Origin: Limnanthes douglasii subsp. nivea | Taxonomy: Eukaryota > Streptophyta > Magnoliopsida > Brassicales > Limnanthaceae | DNA: 64,000 nt | Assembly (NCBI GenBank): GCA_036936605.1 | Contig: JAUPFV010000005.1 | Span: forward strand, 154,505,195-154,569,194 | Reading direction: 5' to 3' | Shown: positions 1-11,554 of the stretch, piece by piece | Numbering within the stretch: the first letter of the stretch is position 1 | How the letters are laid out: every line of letters begins with the position of its first letter | Program-made: the position numbers and the translations under genes | Notes under the pieces: generated by a model | Told to the model about the DNA's origin: nothing | Seen by the model: only the letters and a program-made list of their open reading frames with translations | Databases searched by the model: none

Positions 1-2
1 TA

Positions 3-3000
3 AGGCGAATTCTGGTAGATACTGGAAGTTCTGCCAATATCCTTTTTCTAGACACTTACAAGAAAATGAAAAATCCAGCTGTAATTCAAAAGTCAGACAG
101 GTCAATCGTGGGCTTCACGGGCAGCTCAGCCGATGTGATCGGGGAGTTTGAAGAAGAGGTGTTGTTGGGCAGGGGCCCTTTCAAGAAAACGGTCAGAATA
201 CTCTTCATTGTGGTGGATTGTCCCACCTGTTATAATGCTATTCTAGGGAGGTCTTGGCTCTCTAGGATGCATGCAGTGGCTTCGACAGTCCATCAGTGTC
301 TAAAGTATGTTGTTCAGGGACAGGTTGGGGTTGTCCGGAGCAGCCAAAAGGTTGCAAGAGAATGCTATGCCACTGCCTTGGCTCCACGAACGCTGGGGGC
401 AGTCCGTATAAACGCTCAATAGCAGTTTGAGGGCCTTTCTGGGGGTGAGGGTGAAATTGATGACCCCAGAGAGACCCCCGGAGTGTTGATTCTGATTGAA
501 GAGGTTGAGACACACTGCTTGGAAGAAGGAAAAAGCGTCAAGATAGGGTCCAAAATGCCACCAATACTGAAAGAAGGAATGATGAAATTCTTGAAAGACC
601 ATCAACATGTTTTTGCTTGGTGCAACGCTGATGTTACTGGAGTTCCATCAGAGGTGATTTCCCATCACCTATCTGTCCGGAGAGATGTGGCACCAGTGGT
701 ACAAAAAAGGAGAGCTTTCTCAAAAGAAAAGGCTGATGTCATTGTACAAGAGGTTGACAGACTCACAAAGATGGGGCACATTAAAGAATCTCAGTACCCT
801 TTGTGGACTGCCAATCCTGTCTTGGTGAAAAAGAAGACTGGTAAATGGCGTATGTGCATTGACTTCACAGACCTCAATCGAGCTTGCCCAAAATACTTGT
901 ATCCTGTTCCCCGGATAGATCAGTTAGTAGACTCTACTTCTGGGAACAAGCTACTCTCCTTCATGGATGCCTTCTCCGGGTACAATCAGATCCAGGTGGA
1001 TCCAAAAGATCAAGAGCATACCACTTTTGTCACTGATAGAGGTTTACACTGCTACAAGGTGATGCCCTTTGGCTTGAAAAATGCTGGGGCTACTTATCAA
1101 AGGTTAGTCAATAAGGCATTTGTTGATCAAATTGGAAGAAATATGGAGGTTTACATTGACGATATGATGGTGAAAAACATGGATGAGCAGTTGCACTTGT
1201 CCGACCTCCAAGAGACTTTTGCCAACTTGGCCAAAGTGAATTTAAAATTAAACCCTGAAAAGTGTGTGTTCGGAGTACAGTCCGGGAAGTTCTTAGGGTA
1301 TATCATAAGTGAGCATGGAATACAGCCCGACCCGGACCAACTCGATGCTTTGTTCCAAATGGAGCCTCCTCGAAACATTAAAGAAGTACAGCGATTAACA
1401 GGGAGATTGGCTGCCTTGAACAGATTCATCTCCAAGTCTTCGGACAGATGTGCTCCATTCTTTCAAACCTTGAAGGGTGCAAAGGGGTTTGAATGGACAC
1501 CACAGTGTGATGAGGCATTCAGTGAAATCAAGAAGCATCTGTCCTCTCCCAAGACCTTGTTTAAACCAGTCGATGGGGAGACTCTTTTTGTATATCTGGC
1601 TGTTTCAAGTTGTGCCATCAGTGCTGTGTTAGTAAGGGAGGTTGATGGGTATCCTCACCTAGTGTACTACATCAGCAAAAGCTTGATTGATGCTGAAAGG
1701 CGTTACTTGAAACTCGAAAAACTGACATTGGCCTTGGTGATAGCTGCAAGAAAAATGAGGCCCTACTTCCAGGCACATCCTATCGTTGTCCGGACTTCTT
1801 TCCCTTTAAAGAATGTCCTTCAAAAAGCAGACATTTCGAGCAGAATGACAAAGTGGTCAGTAGAATTGGGGGACTTCGACATAGACTTTGCTCCCCGAAC
1901 AGCAGTAAAAGCTCAAGCTGTGGCTGATTTTCTAGTTGAGTTCCATTCTGATAGGGATTCAGAACAACCTGCTGATTCAAAAGACAAAAAAGTGTGGATT
2001 GTCCGAACAGACGGAGGATCCAGTACCATGGGATCTGGGACAGGAATATGTCTCACTTCCCCCTACGGGGACAACATGTTCCAAGCTATTTGTTTTGCTT
2101 TCAGGGCATCCAATAATGAGTCCGAATACGAGGCAGCCATAGCTGGGTTGAAATTGGCCTACATTTGTGGAGCTAAAAGAGTCAAGCTACTAAGTGACTC
2201 CCAGTTTCTAGTCCACCACGCCTTGGGCCTATCAGAAGCTAGAAAGGAACAGTTGATCAAGTATTTACTCCTCCTCAAAAATGAAGTGTTGAAATTTAAA
2301 GCTGTTGTCTATGAGCACATCCCCCGGGCAGAAAATGAGCTAGCAGACTCACTGGCAACGATAGCATATACGGAGTCCTACCCATGGATCCATGTGCTCG
2401 AAAGCCCTTCTATTCAACTCGATAAAGGTGAAAAAGAGGAAATCTTTGAAATACAAGTAAATCAACCTCAAGATTGGAGGTCCCCTCTTGTGCAATATCT
2501 GTCCGGTGGTATCGTGCCCTTGAATAAATCACAAGCCAGAACATTGAAGCACAAGGCTCATGGTTTCCTTATGTTAAGGGAAGTATTATACAAAAAGTCC
2601 TATAGCAAACCTCTCCTACACTGTTTAGGGGATCATGAGTCACAAATGGTTCTCTCCGAATTGCATGATGGTGAGGGGTCAGCCCATTGTGGATTTAGAG
2701 CTTTAACAAGAAGAGTGCTTCTCTCCGGATATTATTGGCCATCAATAATGAAAGATGCTAAGGAGCTGGTAAGGAGGTGTGACCCGTGCCAGAGGTACAG
2801 CAATGAAATTCATGTACCAGCCATTCCTTTGGAATCAATTTCTGAGCCCATCCCTTTTGCTCGATGGGGATTGGACTTAGTTGGGCCTCTCCCTATGGCG
2901 TCCGGAGGGCGTAAAACCATAATTGTAGCCATTGACTACTTCTCGAAGTGGATAGAAGCAGCCCCCTTGGCAGGGACAACATCAAAAGCTGTTATAAAGT

Positions 3001-3710
3001 TCATTCTATCCAACATATGTTGCAGATTTGGTGTCCCCTAGAAAATAACAACAGACAATGGGCCACAGTTTGATAATAGAGAGATGGAGAGCTTCTGTGC
3101 CTCAAGAGGTATTCAGCACTGCTTTTCTTCACCTTTCCACCCTCAAGCCAATGGGCAAGTTGAAGTGGCTAATAGAACGATACTGTCCGGTTTAAAGAAA
3201 AATTTAGAAGGGGCTGCTGGGAAGTGGCCTAGTTATCTACAAGAAGTCTTGTGGGCCTACCGAACAACACCTGGGGCTGCAACACAAGAATCCCCTTTTG
3301 CCTTGGTCTATGGAATGGATGCAGTAGCTCCCATAGAGAAGACACTCCCCTCTTTTCGTGTTCATAACTTCTCCGGACAGGCTAATGAGATGACAATTAG
3401 AAATCAACTTGATTTAATTGAAGAAAGGCGAGTAAAAGCTCATCTTAGAATGGCACACTATCAGGGCTTGATGAGAATCAGGTTTGCTTCTAAAGTTAAA
3501 AGAAGAGATTTTCAACCAGGAGATAAAGTATTAAGAAACGTTTTCTTGCATACTAAGGAAAAGCTCTTCGGAAAGCTGGCCCCAACTTGGGAGGGTCCGT
3601 ATACTGTGGTTGAAAGAATCAAGCCTGGGACATACTGGTTGGAAGACAAAGATGGCAGGGTTTTAACTCACCCTTGGAATATTGAACACCTACGAATGTA
3701 CTTGGAATAA
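3..3710 (+). pseudogene. pol: T1 pol (protease-RT-RNase H-RNase H-integrase), two in-frame stops
   Basis: One reading frame enters from the left edge and runs to 3710, broken only by TAG stops at 420-422 and 3039-3041. T2 keeps a glutamine codon at the place of the second stop. Domains in order: aspartic protease with DTGSS at about 18-35; reverse transcriptase with the catalytic YIDDM at 1152; gypsy-type RNase H; a second RNase H with RTDGGS, an ESEYEA glutamate, LLSDSQ and an ENELADSL aspartate; integrase with its zinc-binding H/C cluster (ending CDPCQRY) near 2660-2800; a D-D-E core (DLVGPL, TDNGPQ, QVEVAN); and a C-terminal KLAP-W-GPY region. In T2 the integrase tail ends at the same residues. 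The protein would make cDNA and insert it, but two stops make this copy unlikely to give a full polyprotein. Confidence 0.92.
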
Positions 3711-3759
3711 AACTTGTGTAAATATTTACTTGTTTAAACATCCATGTAAATATTTGGGG

Positions 3760-3800
3760 GCATACCTTCCCCTCTTCGGTGGCGCGGAGAGCTTTCAATA
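3760..3800 (+). other. Conserved pol-end motif (T1 copy)
   Basis: A block about 50 nt after the pol stop contains gcatacctt, then cccctcttcggtggcgcg, then a tract ending in the polyadenylation-like AATAAA near 3796. Read on the opposite strand it aligns with blocks at the same place in T2, T3, T4 and T5. It may mark the shared 3' end of the convergent pol and antisense transcripts (inference). Confidence 0.55.
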
Positions 3801-4019
3801 AACTTGATGCCTTCTTCAAAATTCTCTAAGTATTTTCAAAACTTTGTCTCTTATCATACTACCCGGGTTGAAAGGTCTAAGGGCTATTTAAATTCTAGCC
3901 GGAGAGTCTTAATGCTCTCACAATACAATAAAACTACTTAAACTCCAGCTATTTAAACAAATGATGAAAGAAGAGGATGGTTGAGCAAAATAAGATATTC
4001 ATTCAACAATTTAAAACTG

Positions 4020-4120
4020 CCTTGGCCTTCCAAGGACTTTTTAAGCAAGTTTGGGCACAGTACAAAAGTCTGTCCGAATAATACGGACACCATCACAAAA
4101 AGTGCCTTGGCCTTCCAAGG
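4020..4120. repeat. Triple hairpin cassette in the pol/aORF spacer (T1)
   Basis: Three inverted repeats lie in about 100 bp. Hairpin 1 (4020-4035) and hairpin 3 (4105-4120) are identical: CCTTGG, loop cctt, CCAAGG. Hairpin 2 (4071-4089) is TGTCCG, loop aataata, CGGACA. T2 has the same order of three inverted repeats at the equivalent place, with changed loop bases. The cassette sits between two genes that end facing each other. A transcript-end, pausing or RNA-structure role is possible but unproven. Confidence 0.6.
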
Positions 4121-4160
4121 ACTTTGGTTCAAACAAAAGATAAACAAAACAAATTATAAA

Positions 4161-7145
4161 TTAAGGTTGAGCCTTTGAAGATGGCTCACCCTCGTCTGTT
4201 TTCTTGCCCTTGATGTCGCTCTTCTCCTCGACTATCTTCTTACCCTTGGGATCAATCTCTTCCTCACCTGGACTCTCTCCGGTTTCCTCTTCATCACCAG
4301 ACGAGGACTCACCGGAGTACCTCTCATCATCAGCCATGGTCCAGTATGGGAGATCATCGTCATCCACATAGCGCCATAAGTCCCCTAGTCTCCTCTTCGG
4401 GAATTTCTCGTGAAACAGGAGGACCATATAAGACTTCACTTTTTCAATCATTGATTCTTCACTCCGTATCATCTCCCTGGCATAAGCATTAATCTTGGCT
4501 TTGATTGTGGCCTCTTGATCTCTCACCAAAGCAGCTTTCTCTTCAACAGCCTGAGTCACTGCATTCTCTAAAGCAAGTTTGTCAGTGGTCAGGTTGGTGA
4601 CAAGCTTCTCCTTTGCTGCAGTTTCTCCTCTTGAGGCTGTCAGGTCCTTCTCTAATTCGGACAACTTGGCCCGGAGATCTTTTACGGTCTCTTCTAAGGA
4701 AGCAGCTTTTGTATTACTTTCATCTTGATTCTTCTTTAGCTGATCATTTGACTCCTTGAGCAAATCAACCTTATTGGCAGCAACTCGGAGGTCTTCGGAT
4801 AATTTTTCCTTCTCCGATTTGAGCTCTTTGATGGTGTCCGCTTGACTCCGGACTTGCCTTTCCAGGGTAAGTATTGGTTGCACGTTGCTAAGGATAGAAT
4901 GGGCTATAACATCCCTCTCACTGGAGACCATAAAAGTTTTACCGTTGAAGTTGACTGTGTTAGAGCTGCTTGGAGGGACATAGGGCCCTGCAAACTCGTC
5001 TCTGGACAGCCCAAGAAAATATTCACCAAGTCCACCCAGACCGGTGATGTCCATTTCATCTAAGTTGAGCTCCCCCCTCTCAACTTCATCTGTAGTAAAC
5101 TCCCTTTGAATCTCTCCGTGCAAGTCCCTTGGGATCTCTTCAGCCAAGGTTGGATCAGTAGGAAAAGAGGGCTCTGGGTCTCGGAGAGCAACTTCATCTC
5201 CTTGGGAAGACTTCTTCTTCTTGGCCTCCCTGTCAGCGCTCTCACTTGTTTGCTTGCGAGTCCTCTTAGAGGCCCTTGTAGGCTTAGGGAGGTTCACATC
5301 CTGCTTCTCGCTCTCCTGTTCCACCACCTGTAGAAGGGCTGCATCAATCTGAGTCTGTGCCAATCCTTCTGTATCTGTTGGGGCCTCCTTCTCATCGTCA
5401 CCTGCTGCCCTCTTGCCTTTCTTCTTCTTGCCATTCATTTTACTTGGGGATTTGGCCCGGGCAGGAAGGAAGAGAGTCCCATCCAGTTCGTGAGACCTTC
5501 TCAGCACGATGTCTTCATTAGGTTGGGTGGAGAACTCCTCCCAAGTTAGGTCTCTTCGACCTGTGGTGTTCCACAGGTGAGACCTTGCTAAGTTCCCAGC
5601 AGTGAAGGCTTTATGGAACCGGTTCTCCCAGTTCTCTGCAGCCCAAGCGTTAATTTTGCCACAGGTAGTCTGTCTGGTCTTTAGGTAGTCCCCGAACTCC
5701 TTTGGCAGTTCTGTTAAAACGAAAAGAAACTAATTAGCATAAACTTGAAGAAAAGAGAGATTCGAACAGAAGCTTAAAGTAAAAACTTACGATCACTCCT
5801 CCATCTGCTTCGAAGAAGGCTAGGATTCTCCTTGACCTTGATTTTCTTGCCATTCTCGCATGAGCCACTGACAAATAAGAATTGGCTCCTCCATTTTCTC
5901 TCCGACTCCAGGAGATCATCGACAGCTTTAAGATCGTTCCCCATGTTGAAATGGTAGAAGGGGAACTGATGGTGTTTGCACAAGTTGGCCACAGCTGCAA
6001 ACTCTTCCATAGGAAGAGGGATTCCAGATAGCCTAGACGTCATAATACATGACATCAAGGTGAACCAGCCATTGGGGCTTAACTGTGATGGGCAGAGTTT
6101 GACTAGATGAAAATAGCGCACTATCTCCGGGTCCAGTGGGAACCTGAGTCCCCAGTTGAATAGCTCCGTGAAAAAGACTATCTCATTCCTTTTGCAATCC
6201 ATCGGGGTCTCTGGATCGATGGGAATCCTTATTTTTACGTTCTCAGGGATTCCCCACTTTGTGCGCAACCTGCCCAGATCTGAAGTATGGATGAACGCCT
6301 ACTTGGGTTTCAACCAAGCCAAAAGGTACTTGAACTCCACCTTATGAAAGCATGGCCCACTCTCCCTTCAAGGCTCTCCGGCAGGTCCGGACGCCTCAGA
6401 TACAAGTCCTCTTTGCCCTTCTTGGCAACAACGATAGCAGTTTCATCCTGTCCGGAGGACTCGGACTCAAATCTAACCTCCTAAGTGGAGTCCTCCATCC
6501 TCTCCTCCATAATCGTTGGGGGAACTTCAGTCGAAATAGTCCGGGGAGGATTGAGGCTTGGCAGAGCTGATCCTCCGGACTGTTGGCAATCCGAATTTAC
6601 TTGACTTCTTACCTCAATTTGAGTTTCTGAGGTAGAAGATTCCTTGGGGGGTAGCGGGCTGCTGGCTTCTATTCCTGACGGTCTCTCCCGGGGAGCCCTT
6701 ATAGTTTCCCCAGACCCTGATTCGCTATTTTTGGCCCCCGATTTCGAGGGTGTGTTTTTAGAAGGAAGTCCTTTAACCAACCTACTTGGCCTTTTCATGA
6801 TTAATTGTCTGGGGAGTGGTCAGAATCAGACCCCATAGCAATAAAAGAGGATTTGTTCCTAACACTTGTGGCAGTGACCCCCGGTTCAACAATAGGGATC
6901 GACTCTTGAACTGAAGAGCCAGATACTATGGGGGAGAGTGTTGATTGAAAGAGTTTTTTAGGTTTTGTACCTTTAGAAGAAGATGAACCTCTGTCAGATT
7001 CTTCGATTGAAGGGGCTGGTTTCTCAACAGGCGACGCTGGAAGCCCTGCTGCAAGTCTTTTTTCCTTTTCAATTCTTTGAGCTTTCTCCAATTCTGAGAG
7101 GTTAAGCCAGCCGCCCTTGATCAATGCTGTTCTTGCTGTGAACAT
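4161..7145 (-). pseudogene. T1 antisense gene (aORF), two exons, exon 1 broken
   Basis: This gene faces pol. Exon 1 runs 7145-5791, intron 5711-5790 (gtaagt...taacag, 80 bp, phase 1), exon 2 5710-4161. Exon 2 is fully open for about 516 codons. Exon 1 carries two single-base frameshifts relative to T2 (near 6805 and 6350) and three stops in its consensus frame (near 6805, 6481 and 6311). The N terminus begins MFTARTALIKGGWLNLSELE. A globular domain contains WGIPENVKIRIP and GLRFPLDPEIV...QLSPN. After it come lysine-rich stretches (KKKKGKR, AKKKK) like nuclear signals, a long heptad-rich coiled coil, a YVDDDDLPY block and an acidic tail ending SSKAQP. The globular part resembles plant families annotated as 'putative gypsy-type transposon' (Transposase_28-like), to be confirmed by HMM. 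Function unknown; a nuclear coiled-coil protein is the cautious reading. Confidence 0.82.
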
Positions 7146-7246
7146 AAAACAGCTAAGGAAATTTTGAAGTTTTAGAGAGATAAAGATTTGGGTAAAATGA
7201 CAGAGTAAAGTTTGAAAGAGATAATGAGACAGTGAAAAGTGAATAG

Positions 7247-7426
7247 AATTTATAGTAAATGTGAAAAAAGGAGTTGATTCCTAGGAGAATCCAAAAAGTT
7301 GGGCAATGATTAAAAGACGGCGCTGATGTCATTAATGACATTTAAAAGAGGTAACTTGTTCGAGAAAGTGGTGCGAATTTCAAGGTGAAAAAACGGCTAA
7401 AGTGACCAACCAGAGAGTGACACGTG
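7247..7426 (-). promoter_or_regulatory. aORF promoter of T1 (TATA box and G-box)
   Basis: On the minus strand a TATAAATT box (7247-7254) lies about 100 nt upstream of the aORF ATG at 7145. A palindromic G-box CACGTG within gacacgtgtc lies at 7421-7426. The stretch between them aligns with the T2 equivalent over roughly 300 bp, including the tract around the TATA box. This points to a dedicated promoter rather than read-through from the LTR. Confidence 0.6.
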
Positions 7427-7570
7427 TCCCATTAACTCTGACAAGAACCGTTTGGAATTCGTAACGTTTGGTCTGTCCGGGTCTGTCCTCAACTCTCTTC
7501 GAATTGAAAAACCACTTCCTAAATCGGACTGTTTTTCAGTTCTTTGACAAGGACACTTGTTCAAATACCT

Positions 7571-7584
7571 AAAAAAGGGGCTCC
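7571..7584 (+). promoter_or_regulatory. Polypurine tract of T1
   Basis: The tract aaaaaaggggctcc directly precedes the TGATGAG start of the 3' LTR. This is the expected primer site for plus-strand DNA synthesis. The same tract, reversed, flanks the T2 3' LTR. Confidence 0.85.
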
Positions 7585-8041
7585 TGATGAGTCAGAATTC
7601 GAAGTGCTCCCCGGAAGGGCAGCCCAATGTAAATCTCTCCGTAAACCGGACAGGATATTTGAACCGGACAGGTGACTTCGAACACTGTGAGCCTAAGGCT
7701 ATTCGAACTATGACAAAAGTACTAAAAAACCTAAACACTTCTTGACTAAGCTACCTGTCCTCCTGCTTAAAACTCATGGGTCTTTAAACATGACCCGGGT
7801 CCATTAAACTTGACCCGAAAGCCTATAAGGGCCCAAATTTCATACTATAAATACCCAACCATCAGCATTAACTATGGGTAAGAAAAATTAACTGCTGCCA
7901 AGCTGCTTAATTCTCTCTCCACATTAAAAGCACGTTGAAACACCCTTAAACACCCACACACCACCGTGAAACACCCTCACACCGCCTTAAAACTCCGCTT
8001 GAAATTACCAGCCTACCCTCAGGCTACTTTTATCCTCACCA
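7585..8041 (+). repeat. 3' LTR of T1 (457 bp)
   Basis: It begins TGATGAG right after the polypurine tract and ends CCTCACCA, giving the usual TG...CA ends. It aligns along its length with the T2 LTRs in reverse orientation. A TATA box (tataaata, 7846-7853) lies about two thirds along, so the part before it is U3 and the rest R/U5. U3 contains repeats of the octamer CCGGACAG. Confidence 0.9.
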
Positions 8042-8382
8042 AGCTCAGCCTCCAAAACCTATCCAATGAATAATAACCTAGTAATTCGTTATTGATAGTC
8101 TTATTGGATTCTTACAGAATATGCGATACTTTTAGTTGTTTAAACATACGAGCTCTTTTATCCTAAAACTACGCATGCTTTACGTTACTACAGCTATGTA
8201 ACATACAAAAAACATTGCATGACTACAATATTAAAGAAATCATATACTTATATATTAAAGAAATTGCATGCTTATAATACCAAAATAATCGCATCTTCTA
8301 ACTATCAAAGCAATCACATCTTTATGCGTGTTTGGTTATACTAAAAGTATACGAGTTCTTTACACAATTGAATAACGTTCAA

Positions 8383-8442
<60 letters not shown>

Positions 8443-10500
8443 CATCATCGTATTGTAGTAGGTGAAGCTTTTCAATCATCTCCATGATTGATGGTTTGGA
8501 CTCCAATCCCCAAAATTTGTAGCATCTTGGGATCATGTTCGTCTTAGGAGTGATTACATAATGGTTGTGTGCTTCATGATGATGGGCTGCATCATAAAAT
8601 TTATAAGCATTAGGACATCGTTTTTAAACTGATATTTAATTACGTAGCAACATTCTAATGAATAGAAATGCAACACAACCGATGACTCTATCGGGTTTAC
8701 CAACACTAACACAAGCTTTAATTGACCCAAAAAGCTTCTACAATATTTCTCTAGACCAATCATAGTTTTTTATTTTGTCCAGATAATCGACATAATATAC
8801 CGTTGTGCAACACATTATATCTCCTGAAACTGAGTATAACATAGTAGAGCAAAGAAACAAGACCAGTAGTCGAGCAACATCCTTCGCAACATGTTTGTTG
8901 CCTTCCCTAATGGCTTTGACTATACCATCATGTAAAACACCTAACACCATGCTAGATTAATACAACCAAACATCCTACTTATAACAGACCTTATCATAGT
9001 ATTTTATACCAATTTTTTATTTGTCGGACCGACTTTTATTGAAGTTCCAGGAACGAAGTATGTTTGAATGATCTTATAGTCATATTCGACACCTTCTACG
9101 AATCGAGTTTGAATCTGTTGGCTTTGGTTAAAGAAATTTCCTCTGTATCCTGTTTAAGCCCGAAAACAACTTGTGCATATTGGTCGTTAGCTTGACCAGT
9201 TTCCACAAAATTTGAAAGTGTACTCATCAACTGAAAAAGTCTTTATAATATCATCAACCAGTTAATAAATATTTTTCATTAAGAACCTCTTATTACGAAA
9301 GTCTTATATGGATTTAAAAAATGTATAGAAGAGTGTGTGTTTTGCAGCTTCGATGTGTTTGATACAGTGATGTTTACTTTCATCAGATTTAGGATGGTTA
9401 CTAATCCCGATCTGTAGAAGCATCATTTCATAGAAATATTTCATGCAAAAACATGAATCGGCACAGGTTGTCAAAAATGAAATAAACATGCCACTTCTTT
9501 GAAATGTTAACCAAGCTACTTGTTTGAAAACTAATAATGCAATTTGTGTGGAAAATCAACATAAATACTTCTTTGAAAAATCAACCATATAAGTTCTTTG
9601 AAAATAATAACATATGAGTTTAAAGTAAACATGAATGTACATAAATAATTGCTCGATTTCTTTGAATTAACGTGTAATTCCCTAGCCTAATATAACCATG
9701 CGATTGCTTTGTACAACAACTACAAAACATGCGAGATTAACATTTTTTCAGAGGACGAAGATGTGGCTTTAATGTTATTTGCACATGCACGTTCAAAATT
9801 GATTCACAACAACTAAACCCAAAAAATACAGTACACTACAACCTAGAAATAATACAACACATTTAAATATAACACAATACATGCACATAAGAATCCTAGA
9901 AAGTACTTCAAAACATAATATCCACCAAAACAGAAAGCTACCACTGATCGAAGACATATGTAACATCAATATGAGTTTAATAAAGAACGACCATTGTAAT
10001 GAACCACTAAAAAAACTTTAAATACTGTACAAACCTACAAATGCAGAAGCCAGATGATGATGAATGAAGGAAACACAATACAATTGTTTTGGGATTTTTA
10101 ATTTTGGTATCCGTAGGGTTTTATTGAAGTTTACACGGAAAATGAATCGAAAAATACGTATTGTTTGATGATAAAACGGGCGACGACATGTTGGTTGCTT
10201 CGTCGGAGTGAGAAAAAGTCTCTGGAGGCTTCACCAGAGGTAGACGGGTAGGATTTTTGGTTTGCGGGTTTCTGGGTTTAGTGCTTTTACTTGGTTTAGT
10301 GAGCTTGGGAGGGAATGGGTAGTGAAAGGTTTTAGTTCAAAGGGGGAAATTGTTTTTTAACCTAAAACAACTTATGTATACTAGTGAAGCTATTCTTGTC
10401 CATTTTGGGTCCAGATACCTATTGGTAGTATGTTATTTTGGGGTATTATGTAGTAATGAGATAGTTGAAAAAGTATTCATAGATATTTTTTTATTTGTAT
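8042..10500. repeat. Relic dispersed repeat, copy 1
   Basis: This stretch matches 42.48-42.80 kb plus 45.48-47.67 kb in arrangement and in many segments, for example the block with 'gtagcat-ttgggatcatgtt' and 'tgtgtgctycatgatga' near 8520-8580. On the minus strand there are short coding-like pieces near 8950-8560, including DVARLLVLFLCSTMLYS followed by YVDYLDKIKNYDW. These recall domains carried by plant MULE/Ulp1-type transposons, but this is only a resemblance. The left part has scattered ATGCGA/CATGC words. Similarity to copy 2 ends near 10500; the left end was probably cut by insertion of T1. No terminal inverted repeats were recognised. Confidence 0.5.
8385..8439. repeat. (AT)n microsatellite
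   Basis: About 55 bp of alternating AT inside the relic repeat. The LINE L-B is inserted at the matching AT-rich place in the other copy of this repeat. Confidence 0.9.
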
Positions 10501-10772
10501 GAAAAACACAACTAAATTTGGTTTTGATCAACTATTAGTGAGATATAATGTTTAGGTGTGTGATAAATATATTAAAATAGGTGACATAATAGTACAAATT
10601 AAATTGATTATGAAAAACCATATAATAATGTAAGGTATTTTTAATTTTTTTTAAAATAGTGTTTTAATAGTATAAACTATCAAGAGAATCAAAAAATAAA
10701 CATATTTCATTAAGCTTATGATTCCCAATTTATATAAAACATGGAAGTTTTTGTTAGTTTTTTTGTCACATT

Positions 10773-11129
10773 TGATAGTTCCAAATGTTATTTAAAAATA
10801 GTTTTAGTGATAAAGTAAAGTTTGGAGGAATAAATTATAGAGAGAGGAACACAAGATAATAAGAAAGAGAAATTGGAAAAATGTATTAATCTTGCAAAAA
10901 ATGAATCAACATTCCCTATGAGAGGAAGTGTCTTATTAGTACATTTAATAGGTCTCACATGTCTAAAAATGACTAATTATGGCCATTTCCCTCCAAATTA
11001 TAATTAATTACAAAGAGATCACTTAATAGTACATTATTGTCATACTTATCCTATGAAGTGTTCTTTACACCATATTACTCTTTTATTTTGTCGATCTCAT
11101 ATTCCACTCATATGATTTTTCCCTTATCA
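10773..11129 (-). repeat. 3' LTR of T3
   Basis: It pairs with 21033-21393, for example the shared blocks 'aatagttttartgatraagtaaagtttg' and 'ccaaattataattaattacaaa'. On + it starts tgatagttcc and ends cttatca. It is followed by gtagcccccc, the reverse of a purine tract. Confidence 0.82.
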
Positions 11130-11386
11130 GTAGCCCCCCACTCCTTGTGAAGATGTCCGAGCGAGGACTGTAGCTTGCCAATACTTTGATTTATCGATGC
11201 TATTTCTCTCATCGGACTTATGATGTTCTTGCTAACTTCTCTTCGGATTATATTGGTATTATTTTGAAGAATTATTTTTGTTATCTAGCATGTGTCATAA
11301 TGTTTTGGGCGTGACGTTAGAATTCTCTGACAGAGTCAATATATCGTTTTTTGGGCATGACATCAGTTGGCGATTAATATAGTTGG

Positions 11387-11392
11387 CACGTG
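11387..11392 (+). promoter_or_regulatory. G-box upstream of the T3 antisense gene
   Basis: CACGTG in ggcacgtgcc, about 260 bp inside the 3' LTR and upstream of the antisense gene. This is the same relative place as in T1, T2 and T4. A hexamer alone is weak evidence; the shared position gives it weight. Confidence 0.4.
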
Positions 11393-11554
11393 CCTTTTGA
11401 TCTGACATAAAAATGATTGAAGTGGTGCACTCCTATCCTAGGCATTCATTTCCTCTAATCCTAGGCACGTTTTCACTAGGAAAACAACTCCAGAAGTGCT
11501 TTGGGCTGCTTGCAAGTTCTCAATGAGTTCTTCCAAAATTTTATTCTCCAGTTT

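Larger units (their letters stand above)
1..8041 (+). mobile_element. Ty3/gypsy Tat-type LTR retrotransposon T1, 3' part
   Basis: The window opens inside the protease domain, so the 5' LTR and gag lie outside. In order on the + strand: protease, reverse transcriptase, RNase H, a second RNase H, integrase, a spacer with hairpins, an antisense gene on the minus strand, a polypurine tract and the 3' LTR. The presence of two RNase H domains and an antisense gene downstream of pol places it in the Tat lineage (established knowledge of Ty3/gypsy classification). T2 at 30-39 kb is the same family in opposite orientation. The five bases after the LTR are agctc; the other half of the target duplication is not visible. 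Confidence 0.93.

Noticed and set aside
1151..1980. Open frames on the minus strand inside T1 pol
   Set aside because: They lie opposite the RT and RNase H coding region, lack domains and are not shared as separate proteins by T2.
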